A stretch of DNA of 64,000 nucleotides from Cryptomeria japonica (taxonomy: Eukaryota > Streptophyta > Pinopsida > Cupressales > Cupressaceae). A program made the translations under genes and the position numbers. Positions within the stretch are counted from its first letter, which is position 1. Each line of letters opens with the position of its first letter. The DNA lies in assembly GCF_030272615.1 (NCBI RefSeq), contig NC_081407.1, positions 269,795,870-269,859,869 on the forward strand, given 5' to 3'. Positions 1 through 14,057 of the stretch are shown here, in pieces. The notes below the pieces were generated by a model. That model was given only the letters and a program-made list of their open reading frames with translations, did no database searches and was not told the DNA's origin.

Positions 1-1016
1 CAGAATTAATGGAGATGAAATAATTCCATGAGAAGCCGGTGGTGCAGATATGTAATTTCCCTTCGTCTGGGTTTAGGTTTGTTTATCTGTAACTAATATG
101 TTTTCTTTTTCATTTCTTCTGGAATGAATTAGATGGCAAAGCTTAAACAGTCTCTGTAAAGTTTGGTCTTTGGGGTATCTTAATCTCAAATAACTATTTA
201 GGGTTCTTTTTTAGGCATTAATTTGTGGTTAATATTTGTAGTACCAGTTTCTATGGTATGTTTGATGGCAGAGCTTAAAGAGCCTGGATGTTGTGGTCAA
301 TGTACTGGTTTTCTGTTATGAGTGACCCCACTGTAAAAAAATGATGTCTTGGATCTACCATTAATATGTTGAATTCTGATGTAAAAAATATAATTGATTC
401 ATTTGTTCTAAATCAAAATTAATTAAATTAATTATGTTTATAAACTTAACTGTACAATAGCAACATGCTTTCTTATCTTTGCGAGGAAAAAAAACAACTC
501 ATATCATTTTGAGATTTTTAATTTTATTTTGATGAAATTAACTAATGATTATACTATGCTTTAATTTATTTTTATTTTATTTATATAATTTTTTAAAAAT
601 ATAATATTTTAATCTTAATTCTATTACAATTTGTAATCAAGATTATTAAAATAATTTACTAATGAACTTGAGAATGGCCATCAATTTCAACACTAGTTTA
701 GTTAATGTGCTTATTAGAAAATTGTAAATGCAAAAATAATCTATAACTTAAAGTTTATTTGCTCACAAGTTCTATTTCCAAAGAGCTTATTCCTCATGAT
801 AGATGTATATTCTTCATTACCAAAGAAATTAAGCTAACAACTTAATTTATGATAAATTGGTGAATATGTTGAACTTAACTAAATACTTTTTCCACAGCCC
901 ATAGAGCAGCCATTTGGGAAAACTTTGCAAAACTTTGAATTTTGAAGTTATATTAAAATACACGATAATCTAAGTTGTATTCAATGAGACCAATGTCACA
1001 TATATAATCTCCTGCC
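1..1016. other. Left flank without a recognised gene
   Basis: AT-rich sequence ending at the gypsy insertion site. Two short similar stretches (about 131-150 and 264-283, both with GATGGCA.AGCTTAAA) suggest an old local duplication. No reading frame or splice pattern supports a gene. Confidence 0.5.
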
Positions 1017-1531
1017 TGATTTGAATTATGGATTCGGATGACAACACCTGAGTGAGAACTTGCGGTATTGTGGATTTGTTTACATGAACACGGTAAACAA
1101 AAAATTGAAGCAAGCCAAAAAGTAATCCATTCAATTCGAAAATCCAACATATAACAGTTCATGAGATTCCAAGGGTCACCAAAACCCCTTGAGAATTGAA
1201 ACTCAATAGTCATATTTGTTTATTGCATAATAAAATCCAAAACTACGAAATTTTCAAAAAACTATATGAAATTTTGTCCTAACTTTAACTAGACATAACT
1301 TTCTACTCAAAACTCGAAATTGTGAGACGTTTAACTCGTTGGAAAGATTTCCAAGAGTTGAAGGCAAAGTTCTAAAAGAATGTGCCTACAACAATGTTCT
1401 AAAGGATAGACCAAAGTTTCAAGGGCTGAAAATGCCCTGAAGGCCTTCAAAATACCTAATTATTAACATGTAGAAAAACCTAGAAAAAATATGAAAATAT
1501 TTTTTCAATATTTCAAATTTGTTTCTGATCA
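1017..1531 (-). repeat. 3' LTR of the gypsy element
   Basis: This copy matches 7173-7688 along its length. It is the downstream LTR because the coding strand is minus. It begins TGATTTGAATTATGG on the plus strand and ends TGATCA. Confidence 0.92.
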
Positions 1532-1534
1532 TTA

Positions 1535-1544
1535 CTTCCCCCTT
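1535..1544 (-). promoter_or_regulatory. Polypurine tract (PPT) of the gypsy element
   Basis: On the minus strand this reads AAGGGGGAAG, 3 nt from the 3' LTR. That is where plus-strand DNA synthesis is primed in LTR elements. Confidence 0.8.
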
Positions 1545-3150
1545 GAAAAGCAATGGGCCCCATTGCATCAACACTCTGAATGAGATGAGGAAAACGGAGT
1601 TGAAGCTGCTCCCGGGTAAACCACTTTCCTTGTTGAGCAATTTGCCCTGCTCAAACCACTCTGTACAAATAGATCTATTGTTGTTTGAGTGTTTTCACCA
1701 TGGTGTCTACAATCTGATCACATTGGAATAGAGAAGCTACATCTGGATTCAATTCTGTAGTGGAAATTGTTTCTCCCACATCTGCAACATCTAATAGTGG
1801 AGGAAAATATGGCTTCAAGAGTTCCACATTGAAGATTGGATGAAGACCCAGAAATGGGGGTAAATTGAGCTCAAAAGCATTATCACCAACTTGCTTGATG
1901 ATTGTGTATGACCCATAACACAGAGGATGAAGCTTCCTATTAGCACCCTACAATCGTTCCTTCTGGATATGCAACCACACCTTGTCCTCGACTTGAAAAT
2001 TATGAGGAGTACAATGCTGATCATGTCTCTCCTTATATTTCTTATTGGTATGCTCCAAGATTTCATGAACTTGTTGTTGTAGATGATGAATTCTATCAAT
2101 GAACTGTGCTACCTTATCTTCCTCCTTACCAACACGTGGAACCAGATCGAGTTGAATAAGTGGTATGGCAACATCCATGGGTGCAAGTGTTTGATAACCA
2201 AGACAACCCTCAAATGGGTTGTGACTAGTCAAACTGTGAATTGTCCTGTTGTAGCTATGCTGAACATATGGAAGACTTTCATCCCATGTGCGGGGATGTT
2301 ATGAGTGATATATGCGTAGGATGTGAATGATCATTTGATTCACTACCTCTGTTTGGCCATCTGTTTGAGGATGGAAAGCAGTAGACTTTGTTAATTTTGT
2401 GTCCATCTTCTCTCATAATGTAGACCGGAACTTACTAAGAAACTTGTTGTCCCTATCTGAAATAATGGTATTCGGCAGACCAAAATGAACCCAAATGTGT
2501 TCAAAGAAAAGCTTTGCAGTGTCCTCTGCAGAAATTGTCTTTTTACAAGCCACTATTACTGCCATTTTTTAGAACCTATCTACCACAAAATACACACAAT
2601 TGTGGCCTCTTTTGGTGGCAGAAAGACCAAACATAAAGTCCATAGAAACTGAATGCCAAGGTTTTTCAGGAATAGGAAGTGGTGATTATAGTCCAAGTTT
2701 ACAATTAGTAGGCATAGCAATAACACATGCGGTACAAGCTTGAATATATGAAATGACATCATTTCTCAACTTTGGCCAATAAAAATACCTTTGAAGTATA
2801 GTAGTAGTCTTACCTATGCCAAAATGACCAGCAACCTTACTATAGTGAGCTTCCCATATCAGCTTTTTGCATTCTGCATTGGGCACACAAATTTAGCCAA
2901 GGTGACAAAGCATTCCATCTTGTAAATAGAAGTCATTCACTTGATTTCCATTCACCAATTGATTATAAACATCTGCAAACTCAACATCATTCTCATACAA
3001 GCAAGCCCAGGCTTTAGTTTGATGACCACATGAGTCCAATACCATACTTATAGCTGCAATCGGAGGCTTGCTCAAACAGTTTGCTACTTTGTTAGTGATT
3101 CCCTTCTTGTGGCGAATATGAGATGGAATTGTTGAAGATAGGCTGACCAT
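1540..3150 (-). pseudogene. gypsy integrase region (decayed)
   Basis: The C-terminal part of pol, inserting cDNA into the host genome. In order on the minus strand: the HHCC zinc-binding region (about 2690-2880, with H..KVAGHFG and C..C in QACTACV), the catalytic core with its D in the segment MDFMFGL (near 2630), a D in IISDRD (near 2450), and an E in DGQTEVVNQ (near 2350). The GPY/F-like end follows (CYGSYTI, then HPIFNVELLKPY). Past this a segment with KWFTREQLQLRFPHL (about 1590-1640) resembles a degenerate chromodomain tail, but this is weak. The frame reads through the PPT towards the LTR. At least four stops or shifts interrupt it. Confidence 0.8.
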
Positions 3151-3158
3151 CGTTGATG

Positions 3159-4770
3159 TCAGTCATTTTGCAACTTCCCTTGTGTTTGCAAAAATTGAAG
3201 AGGTTTGTGGTCTGTGTGGATGATAGTCTCCTTACCCAAAATATAATGTTTCCACTGCTTACAGGCTTGAACGATAGCATACAGTTCCTTGTCGTAAGTG
3301 GTATACTGACGCACTATATTAGAAAAAGTCTCACTATGATATGCAACTGGGTGACCATGTTGCATGAGGACTGCTCCTAGGGCATATCCTGATTCATCAG
3401 TTTATATTTCAAATGACTATTGCAGGTCAGGAAGAGATAAAACTGGTGTTGAACATAACCTTCGTTTTAACTCCTCGAATGCTTCTTGTTGAGCACCTGT
3501 CCATTTGAAATTTTCTTGTGTCCCCCCCCCTCCCCCGCAATGGCTGATTTAAAGGCCAAGACAAATGGGAGAACCTCAACACAAATCTGCGATAAAAGTT
3601 TGCCAACTCGAGGAAACTTCGTAGCTCTGTGAGATTTACAGGAGATGGACAGTCCTTAATCACCTGTATCTTCTCAAGATCAACATGGACACCCTCACTA
3701 TCAATAACATACCCTAAGTATCTAATACTTTGCATACCAAAGGAGCACTTTTCTTTGTTTGCATAAATCCCACGATCTTGTAAAGTTGAGAGAATTTTTT
3801 CCACATGTTACAAATGTTCCTCCCAAGTTTTGTTGAAGATGAGTATGTCATCCATATATACCACCACAAAGGAATCAGTGAACGGTCTGAGTACATCATT
3901 CATCATTCTCATGAATGTCGTTGGGGCATTTGTTAGACTGAAAGGCATCACTAGCCATTCAAACAATCCCTCTTTCGATTTAAAAGTTTTCTTCCACACA
4001 TCTGCTGAGTCAATTGGTACTTGATGGTATCCCGATTACAAATCAATTTTTGTGAAGAATCGGGCCCCTCTAAGCTGGTCCAAAAGGTCATCTATCCGGG
4101 GAAGTGGATACCTATTTTTGACTGAAATTTTGTTCAAGGTCCTACAGTTAATACAAAGTCTCCAAGTTCCATCCTTTTTCTTTGCCAGAACAATGGGACT
4201 GCCACAGGGTGATGCACTTGGATGAATATGTCCCTTCTCAATCAATTCTTGTATTTGCCTCTTAATTTCATTATTTTCTAATACTGATCTACGGTAGACT
4301 GGTTCATTGGGCAATGGAGTTCTCGGTATCAAATCAATAGTGTGTCTCACTTGGCAGTGTGTAGGTACCCCAGTTGGTAACTTAAACAGATTCCCATATT
4401 TTATCAAAATCTGATATATTAATCTTATCCACAGTGTTGTGGTGTTTGTGATGGCATGGGAATTATATACTGATTTCCTTTCTTCTTTAGAACAAATCAT
4501 CAATAATATGAATGTTCCCATTTTGGCAACCAACCTCCTACATTGCTTAGCACTAATCAAAGATGTAGAGTATGCAGGGCTTACCTCTGGTATTTGGTAT
4601 TTCTGCCCACCTAATCTGATTGTCACACTGCGAGGTCTGGACTCATAAACACCATGGGGCTGGTACATATATGGTTGTCCCAGCAAAACATCACAAACAT
4701 CTAGAGGAGCTACATCACAAATTACCTCATCTTTAAAAGGCTTTATAGAGTATGAAAGGTGAATGGTGCA
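3159..4770 (-). pseudogene. gypsy reverse transcriptase and RNase H (decayed)
   Basis: The polymerase that copies element RNA into DNA, and the RNase H that removes the RNA. Upstream linker with LLGQPY and [11 protein letters not shown] (near 4620-4690), then RT motifs [11 protein letters not shown] (near 4150), [16 protein letters not shown] at 4036, and the catalytic YMDDILIF (near 3850). The thumb LRSFLELANFYRRF lies near 3600. RNase H follows with TTYDKELYAIVQACKQWKHYI and HTDHKPLQFL (3159-3365). Conserved residues are mostly kept although the frame is cut by stops and shifts. A run of C at 3524-3538 sits at one break. Confidence 0.85.
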
Positions 4771-5825
4771 GGAGCACCTAACACAAAGGCATAAAAAGAG
4801 TCTATAAGAGGATAAAAATCAATTCATAAGTATTCAATTACATTTTCATTTGTAATGTCATTTTGAGTCAATATGAATCAATATGTAAGGCTAAAAGAGC
4901 CCATTGTAATGAGTTGTCCAAGTTGTCCTAATAAGGTCTTGAATTAGTCATTTGGTAAAATTTGTATAAAATATCCTTGGAGGGATAAAATGGTGACAAA
5001 AATACATTATTATTCCATCTTAATATGTTTTGAAGGTTATTTTGAAGGTTTAAAGTCATTTGAGTCAAAAGTTGTAAAAGTTGTAAAATGCAACTTTTCA
5101 AAAGTTGTAAAAAGATCAAAATAGGAAGTTGTATGGCCATAAGAGGAAGTTGGGTAGTTGTAACTTCCATGTGAAGATTAAAAGGCTATAAAACCTCTAT
5201 AATGGTCGTTCATAAGTGGATGTAAAATTTGGAGAAGGAATTGGAAAGCATTGGAAACATTTTGGTATCATATTTTCATTGTTTTCAATCTCTTGTTTTG
5301 TGATCTTGGAAGTTTTTCTCTTGTTTCCAGGCCTGGTACGGCCATGTACAGCCTGGAAACAAGTGTATTTCTATAATTATAGTGTATTATATTGAATAAT
5401 GTTTCCATTTCTTTTGTTTTGAGTTTATTTCATTCAGTTTTGAGAAAGTTATGAATGTTTTGGTGAAAACCGTTTGGAACTACCCAAAACCCTGATTCAC
5501 GGTGACCAGTTTTGGAACAATCATCATAACTTTGGATTTAACCGTTGGATCTTTCTATAATTTGGAGAAAAGTTTTATAACTACCATTTATAGAATCTGA
5601 CTGGAGCGATTGTCTGGGTGATTCATATTTTAAGAGTTATTAATGACTGTTCATGACTGTAATTTCATGACCAGAATAGAGTAAATTTCACAGTTTGGAC
5701 AAATTCTTGGTTTTCATTTGCAAGAAATGAATAGATGAAGGGTTTAAATCATTCAAGTTTAATGCATGATATATGGAGAAGATTTGATAATGGCTATTTG
5801 TTTGATGTTTTCATGATGCTCTGCA
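4771..5825. mobile_element. ~1.05 kb unclassified insertion inside gypsy pol
   Basis: Protease (ending QQFH, minus strand, at 5826) and the next pol segment (TIHLSYS, near 4765) would be adjacent in an intact element but are 1.05 kb apart. TGCA stands at both edges (4767-4770 and 5822-5825). The insert ends are weakly inverted (GAGCACC and GATGCTC). It has no coding region but contains GGCTATAAAACC near 5187, a TATA-like box. It may be a solo LTR or a non-autonomous element; the class is not settled. Confidence 0.6.
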
Positions 5826-7052
5826 TCAGTGAAATTGCTGGTGCACTTGAATATCTCTCCCTTGACTTACCCATCCCATTGAATAGGGTTGCGGGTGTGT
5901 TGTTGTTTTCAGATTCAATCTCTTCATAGTCTCCACTGATATTAGGTTCTTTTGACTTCCACTATCAACAATAAAGTGCAAGGCTTTTCCTCGGACCCAC
6001 ATCTGTGAGTGGAACAATCTTTCCTCATCCTCCTCCTGGGGCAATATCTTTGTAGTAGCTACTGTTGCATATGGATCAGCCTCAATGACTTGTTCATGAC
6101 TTTCTTCTGTGCAAGATTCTCCCACCTTAGGTTTTGCCTTATCCTCATGCATCTCCATCATTAAGCTTTTTATGGTTTTGTAATCTTTTGTGTTATGAGA
6201 GTGACTTTTATGGAATTCACACCACATATCATTCTCTTGTGCCTTCTTCATACCCCATGCCTTTTTCGGTGGTGAATTGGGAGAAGATTCCTTGGAGGTT
6301 TGTTTCCATGCAGTTTTGCCACCTTCACCCTTCCATTTGTTGTTTGCGAAGTTATCCCTCCTTCCTTTTTGTTTGAATTTCTCCTCAATTTTTGTAGCAA
6401 ATTTATATGCACTAGGTAAAGTCTCCATGTTCAGGAATTCCATTTCAGTTTGGATATACCTATGGAGCCCACTTTGATATTTCAAAACTCAATGCTTCTC
6501 ACAATCTTTGATGCCAAGCTTTGTTGCTAAAGCATGAAACATATTAGTATATTCCTGAACAGTTTGGTCCTTTTTCTATCAAAGCAATTGCCACTGCATG
6601 TATTTTTGTTCATATGTATCTACAGGAAAACATTCTTCCTTTATGTGCTCCATGAATTCTCCCCATGTGGGTTTTTGATCAAAAATAAGAGTACTGCTAG
6701 TTTTTGCTGCCTTGGATGCTAACTTTGCTTCCCATGAATCTTTCACATGATTTTCAGCTTTGAGAAGAGCGAAAGTTATTTTCTCTTCATCTGAGAATTG
6801 GTTGACAGAGAAATACCTTTCCAGTTTTGAAACCCAATCATCAACAACATCCGCATCAATATTTCCTTGAAACTTGGGTATATCAAAATTCACTTGCACC
6901 TTGAATGGTGTATACCCTATGAATGGTGGGTTTTCTTGTGACCCACGACTTTCCAGCATTTTCTTGAACTACTCCATCATTTCTTCACATTGTTTTGTTA
7001 ATGCATCTGCAACCAACGCTTTAATGTCATCGTCGGTCTGCAACTTAGCCAT
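5826..7052 (-). pseudogene. gypsy gag and protease (decayed)
   Basis: Gag packages element RNA; the protease matures the polyprotein. I place the start at the ATG at 7052 (MAKLQTDDDIKAL), about 110 nt inside the PBS. The capsid region (6579-6959) has the retrotransposon gag signature FDIPKFQGN..ADVVDDWVSKLERYF. A zinc-finger-like box WCEFHKSHSHNTKDYKT lies near 6170-6230, where the last C of the usual pattern is Y. The aspartic protease site is FIVDSGSQ near 5966. Gag is split by a stop around 6976 and a break between 6485 and 6579. The protease is cut off at 5826 by the insertion. Confidence 0.85.
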
Positions 7053-7159
7053 CTGCGATCGTGTGCATCTCAAAGGAAGGTAGTCTGAAGGATTTCTTGT
7101 TTCCAACCCCAATCTTTGATATGTTTATTGCGTGTGATATGACATACAGGAGTGAACTT

Positions 7160-7171
7160 GCTCTGATGCCA
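7160..7171 (-). promoter_or_regulatory. Primer binding site (tRNA-iMet type)
   Basis: On the minus strand it reads TGGCATCAGAGC, one change from the plant initiator-Met PBS TGGTATCAGAGC. It is 1 nt from the 5' LTR. Confidence 0.88.
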
Positions 7172-7172
7172 C

Positions 7173-7688
7173 TGATCTGAATTATGGATTCGGATGACAA
7201 CACTTGAGTGAGAACCTGCGATATTGTGGATTTGTTTACATGAACAAGGTAAACATAGAATTGAAGCAAGCCAAAAAGTAATCCATTCAATTCAAAAATC
7301 CAACATATAACAGTTCATGAGATTCCAAGGGTCACCAAAACCCCTTGAGAATCGAAACTCAACAATCATATTTGTTTATTACATAATAAAATCCAAACCT
7401 ACGAAATTTTCAAAAAAACTATATGAAATTTTGTCCTAACTTTAACTAGACATAACTTTCTACTCAGGTTTCGAAATTGCGAGCCATTTAACTCATTGGA
7501 AAGGTCTCCAAGAGTTGAAGGTGAAGTCCTAAAAAAAGGTGCCTATGGCAACGTTCTAAAGGATAGGCCAAAGTTTCAAGGGCTTAAAATGCTCCAAAGG
7601 CCTTCAAAATACCCAATTGCTAACATGTAGAAAAACCTAGAAAAAATATGAAAATATTTTTTCAATATTTCAAATTTGTTTTTGATCA
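7173..7688 (-). repeat. 5' LTR of the gypsy element
   Basis: Full-length partner of 1017-1531. Its outer edge is followed by TTGCC, the probable target-site duplicate. Confidence 0.92.
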
Positions 7689-7693
7689 TTGCC

Positions 7694-9503
7694 TCAATCT
7701 TGTTTTAAAATATTTGTATGCATCTTTGTTATTATAATAACACAGTTATTTGTCAAAGTTTGAACCCCACATAAGGAACATGAAAAAGACAGTCCACATT
7801 CCCTATATCTCTAAAGTGGAAAATAGGTTTCTCATGTTTAAGACCTTTTTATTCATTATCTTTAACTTTGAATTTAAATAAAGTGTACAATATAATAAAA
7901 TATTTTATATGTTTTTATATTCTAAATAAAGAAAGAAGAGGCTTAAAATAAAATAAATGGATAAGGTTTCATTATTTTAGTGGTTAACATTGTTTTATTC
8001 TAGTTTTATTCTAGTTCTCTATTATTATCTGTATTTTTGAAACTCTTGTATACTACTAATATTGTTGCAATGATCAAATTCCCTTCTATTATAAGATATC
8101 TCTTGGCATAATTTACTTATATTTTTTAAATATAGATATACTAGTATTTTTGTTCACTATAAATGTATTTTGATAGTGAGGTGAGATCGCATGTAGAGGT
8201 AACTCCTTTGGCAAGGTGGTGTTCATGTTGCTATAATAGTGATCCTTTCTTGTGGTTAAAACTTGTACACCTATGGATTTATCCTTTACAACTCCACAAG
8301 TAATTCTCATCTATGATATATTAAAAATATTAGTCTCATATGGAATTTTGGGGGCTTACTCTTAAGGAGATTAAATTTTGAGATTTCATTGATGTTGATC
8401 AAGCTCCATTGAAATTTTTTTATAGTTGATATTTGAGAAATGTGCAAACTATTTAAGGCGGATGTGTGCATGTGCAAGTGTAGTTATGGTTTCTATTCTA
8501 TTGTGCTTTATTTTTTCTATTGTTTCTTTTGTTTCTATTGTGTTACTTACAATTGCATTTTTTCTTCTAATAAATATGTGAACATTTTTATAGTTTGGAT
8601 GCATAAGAGATAGAAATACACACTGTAGTGTAAAAAGGTAGGTGTTAGAATTGAGAAAATAAAATTTTAATCATTAGAGATGTTATTGCATGTGATTCCA
8701 TTGAGGGGAGAATTGTAGGCATGGTGGCATCTTGAGGGCTTAGTTAGTCTAGGCTGAAGTGACGATTTATCAAAGGCTGAGAAGGTTGTGTAGTTACTTG
8801 TGGGATTTAGGTAAATTCCAAACAATCATAAAAGGTCATTGTAACGTTTATTAATAAAATCCATGATCAACGAGAGGGAAGAGTAATTGGCGTTAAACAA
8901 GAGGGAAGACTATTAAGTAGTTACTTTGTCATTGCATTTTTTCTAGGTTGAAGTGAAATTGAGTTATCAAAGGCTTAGAGGGTTGTGTAGTTACTTGTGG
9001 GATTTAGGTAAATTCCCAACAATCATAAATGGTCATTGTAAAGTTTATTTAATAAAATCAGTATTGATTTTGCTAAACAAGATGGAAGAGTGCTAAGTGG
9101 TTACTTTTTTCATTGCATTTTTTCTACTTTAAAGTTCTTGTGAGGTTAAAATCGTGTAGGTTATAGTATCAATAATAATTGTAACAACATGCTTTATTCA
9201 AGAGGAATAGAAGAATTTTCTTGGTGCTTTTTTTAGCAATGTATTTAGATCTATAGGTCGAGGAAGAAGGGTAAGATGTATTTCCTCTTCAATTGAACAC
9301 TATGATCAATTTGAGGTAAGGGAAATAGATTTTTAATAAAAAGCTATATATTAGATAAGACAATTTGCATTGACTTGAATTATGTTTTTTTTATTTTTGA
9401 AATATAAGTTTTTGTTTTTGTTAAAAATATGGGAGAATAATTTCCCTGGACTTCACCCTTGATATGAAGATGAGTGTTATGCAAGACTTAGCACTATATT
9501 ACA
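7694..9503. other. AT-rich non-coding DNA with one tandem duplication
   Basis: No gene is visible. The only structure is a duplicated unit of about 195 bp: roughly 8751-8947 and 8948-9127. Both share GGTTGTGTAGTTACTTGTGG and an ending TTGCATTTTTTCTA, with clear divergence between copies. Confidence 0.6.
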
Positions 9504-11987
<2,484 letters not shown>

Positions 11988-12007
11988 TGAGTTAACTATA
12001 TTTTGTT
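11988..12007. repeat. Target-site duplication of LINE-A, left copy
   Basis: TGAGTTAACTATATTTTGTT, identical to 20060-20079. A perfect 20-bp direct repeat 8 kb apart fixes both ends of LINE-A. Confidence 0.93.
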
Positions 12008-12218
12008 TTTTATTACGGAAAAAGAAGGTTTTGAAGGGACCCTGAAACCCTTTACATCAGATTACATAAGATAGATCAATTAAAGCCCTATTAGAACAAA
12101 AACAACAAACAAAACCTCATATGGCTGAGAGACAACATAAATAAACAAAAAAGATCGCTCAGCCCACAAACAAAACCAACAAACTACCAGTATAGACCTA
12201 GCAACAGAAAACATAAAA
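12008..12218 (-). other. 3' UTR of LINE-A
   Basis: Non-coding tail after the ORF3 stop. It contains GGGTTTCAGGGTCCCTTC near its end, shared with the LINE end at about 22385-22410. It ends AATAAA-like at the target site. Confidence 0.75.
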
Positions 12219-14057
12219 TCAACCCAAACTTTTAAGATTCTTTGCAACATCAACACTAAGTTGATGCATCTTCTTGGCAACATTATTCAATTCTTGGATG
12301 TCCTGGGGCACTTCAACGACATTCTTCTTCAGGCTAGCCCGAGTACGCTTTCCTGGAGGACCCGAATATTCCGCACCAGAAACCATATCCTTGTCCACAT
12401 CCACTGTAGTCCTTTCCATATGAGCTTTCTCCAGCTTGCTAACCATGGTAGACATACTTTCAGCATAAACCTTGACAATGTTCTGACTGCTTTCCATAAT
12501 AGCCCAGAGGGTAGCCTCACACTTGGCAATTCTAGCCTCCATGTCCAGAATTTTTTTATCAGAAATTTCCTTCACTCTTTGGGTGGCTTCCATGTTTTTA
12601 GCTAGACAATCAGTCATGACTTGTTTTTCGCTTTCAGTCCAAAGACCACTTGTTGAAGCCCCCTCAACCACCTCTTTACTAGTACCAGCAAGATGAGCAC
12701 TAACAACAACATGCGACATATCTCCAACACTCACATTAGCCTGCATAACTTCCATCTTGGAAGATAATGACCGCTACTTGAGATTAATGTTTTTAATCTC
12801 ATAAAACACCCATTTGAAAAGACGAAAAACCTCCAGAGAGTTGTTGTTGGCAATGTTGAGTATATCAAACGAGATCTCCTGTTTGGGATGAAAACCTTAT
12901 GGAGTAAAATTCGTCGATTCCTGGGAATTATGTTCAGAGCCATGGGAGGAAGAGGACGCCTCAACATTGTGAGTTTGGTCCTATGAATCTTGTTCATTAG
13001 AGCTATCTAAAACCTTCAAAGTGGCCTTTCGAGGTTTACCCTTAGGTCGTTTGCTCGAACCCTCACCACCAACATCAGGGGACCCCTTACTAACTCCTGA
13101 AGCAAGCACCTTAAGCCCAATTTTAGCCTTTTTGTTGGTGTGAGGGACAAAATCCCCATTATTACTGTCAGTCTCCCAACCTTCCGATTTTGATTCCTCA
13201 CTATCATCAATCTCTTCAGCAATAACGGGAGAGGGCTTGCTAGAATTTTCAGAAGCCCTAGCTTTCAAATGCTTAAAGATAAGAGAAATTAAACCTTGGT
13301 GTAAAACTGGATTAACATAGGGATTCTCCTTAAAATTAGCTATGCTAGCACTCAATTAAGACAACAAATAAAACGGAAAAGACATTTTCTCATTGTGACA
13401 AAAATGATTAAGGAACACAAAATGATGCCTGCAAATTTTGGTGAACATGCCATCCAACGGAAAAAAAACTCCATAATCACCTTCAGAAGCCCCCTCCAGA
13501 TGGCCTTAATCTTCTTTGGCTCAAAGTGGGTCTTGTTAGCTTTCACTAGGAACTCACACTCCTCTTTCTTGGGGAATCTTTTCATAGCAGCATTAGAGAT
13601 TTTTCTCTCTATAAAATTTAATCCCCTCCATAGACAAACCTGTCACTTCGGCAATGAGTTCCTCATTAATCTCTGTCACCCTCCCAAACAAATGCACCTT
13701 ACCATCCTTCCACCCCTTCATGAATTGCTTGATAATGCTTTGATTATGCCCATGCAGTTTCTCTAGGAATGGCGCCACTCCCTCCTTCTATAATCTATGC
13801 CAAATGGTCGGGTTCTTCTTCCAATTAGCACAATTTTCTGGTTCCACCCTACGTCTCTAACCCCCCATAGTCTTAAAACTTGACACAGTAGCAACAATCT
13901 TCAATAAAACAGAGTTGGCGATAGAAAAACCAACACTAGCTTCTAAAACAAGTAATACCCATAAAGTGTGCAAGGTTTGGCTATCATAATTATAAGTGAA
14001 AGCATTCAGACCAACCGCAAGCCAAAAAATGATGACAAAATTAAACACTTTCATCAT
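12219..14057 (-). pseudogene. LINE-A ORF3: extra ~612-codon ORF of unknown function
   Basis: A third reading frame downstream of RNase H, not part of a standard plant L1. It stays mostly in one frame from the ATG at 14057 to TGA at 12219, with about six stops and one local shift near 13590. The middle part has the pattern W..GKVHLF....EINEELIAEVTGLSMEG (about 13620-13740) and then HHFVFLNHF..NEKMSFPFYLLS (about 13345-13440). A Ser/Lys/Glu-rich linker follows (about 12980-13250), with NKKAKIG and KRPKGKPRK as possible nuclear-localisation stretches. The C-terminus (12219-12755) is helical, probably coiled coil, with KKILDMEARIAKCEATLW. The ATG overlaps the ORF2 stop by 17 nt. Similar uncharacterised proteins occur in plant TE annotations (recollection, not checked). 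Function unknown. Confidence 0.75.

Larger units (their letters stand above)
1017..7688 (-). mobile_element. Ty3/gypsy LTR retrotransposon, structurally complete but decayed
   Basis: A 6.67 kb element on the minus strand. Two LTRs of about 515 bp start TGAT and end ATCA. The PBS lies 1 nt inside the right (5') LTR and a polypurine tract lies beside the left (3') LTR. Internal order on the minus strand is gag, protease, RT, RNase H, integrase; this order (integrase last) defines Ty3/gypsy. The flanks are CTGCC (1012-1016) and TTGCC (7689-7693), a 5-bp target-site duplication with one change. The LTRs differ at about 40 positions by eye (near 8%), mostly transitions, so the insertion is old. 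The coding region is broken by many stops, frameshifts and a ~1.05 kb insertion, so it is not autonomous today. Confidence 0.93.

Noticed and set aside
12261-12605. Plus-strand open frame of 114 residues
   Set aside because: It is the antisense shadow of LINE-A ORF3.
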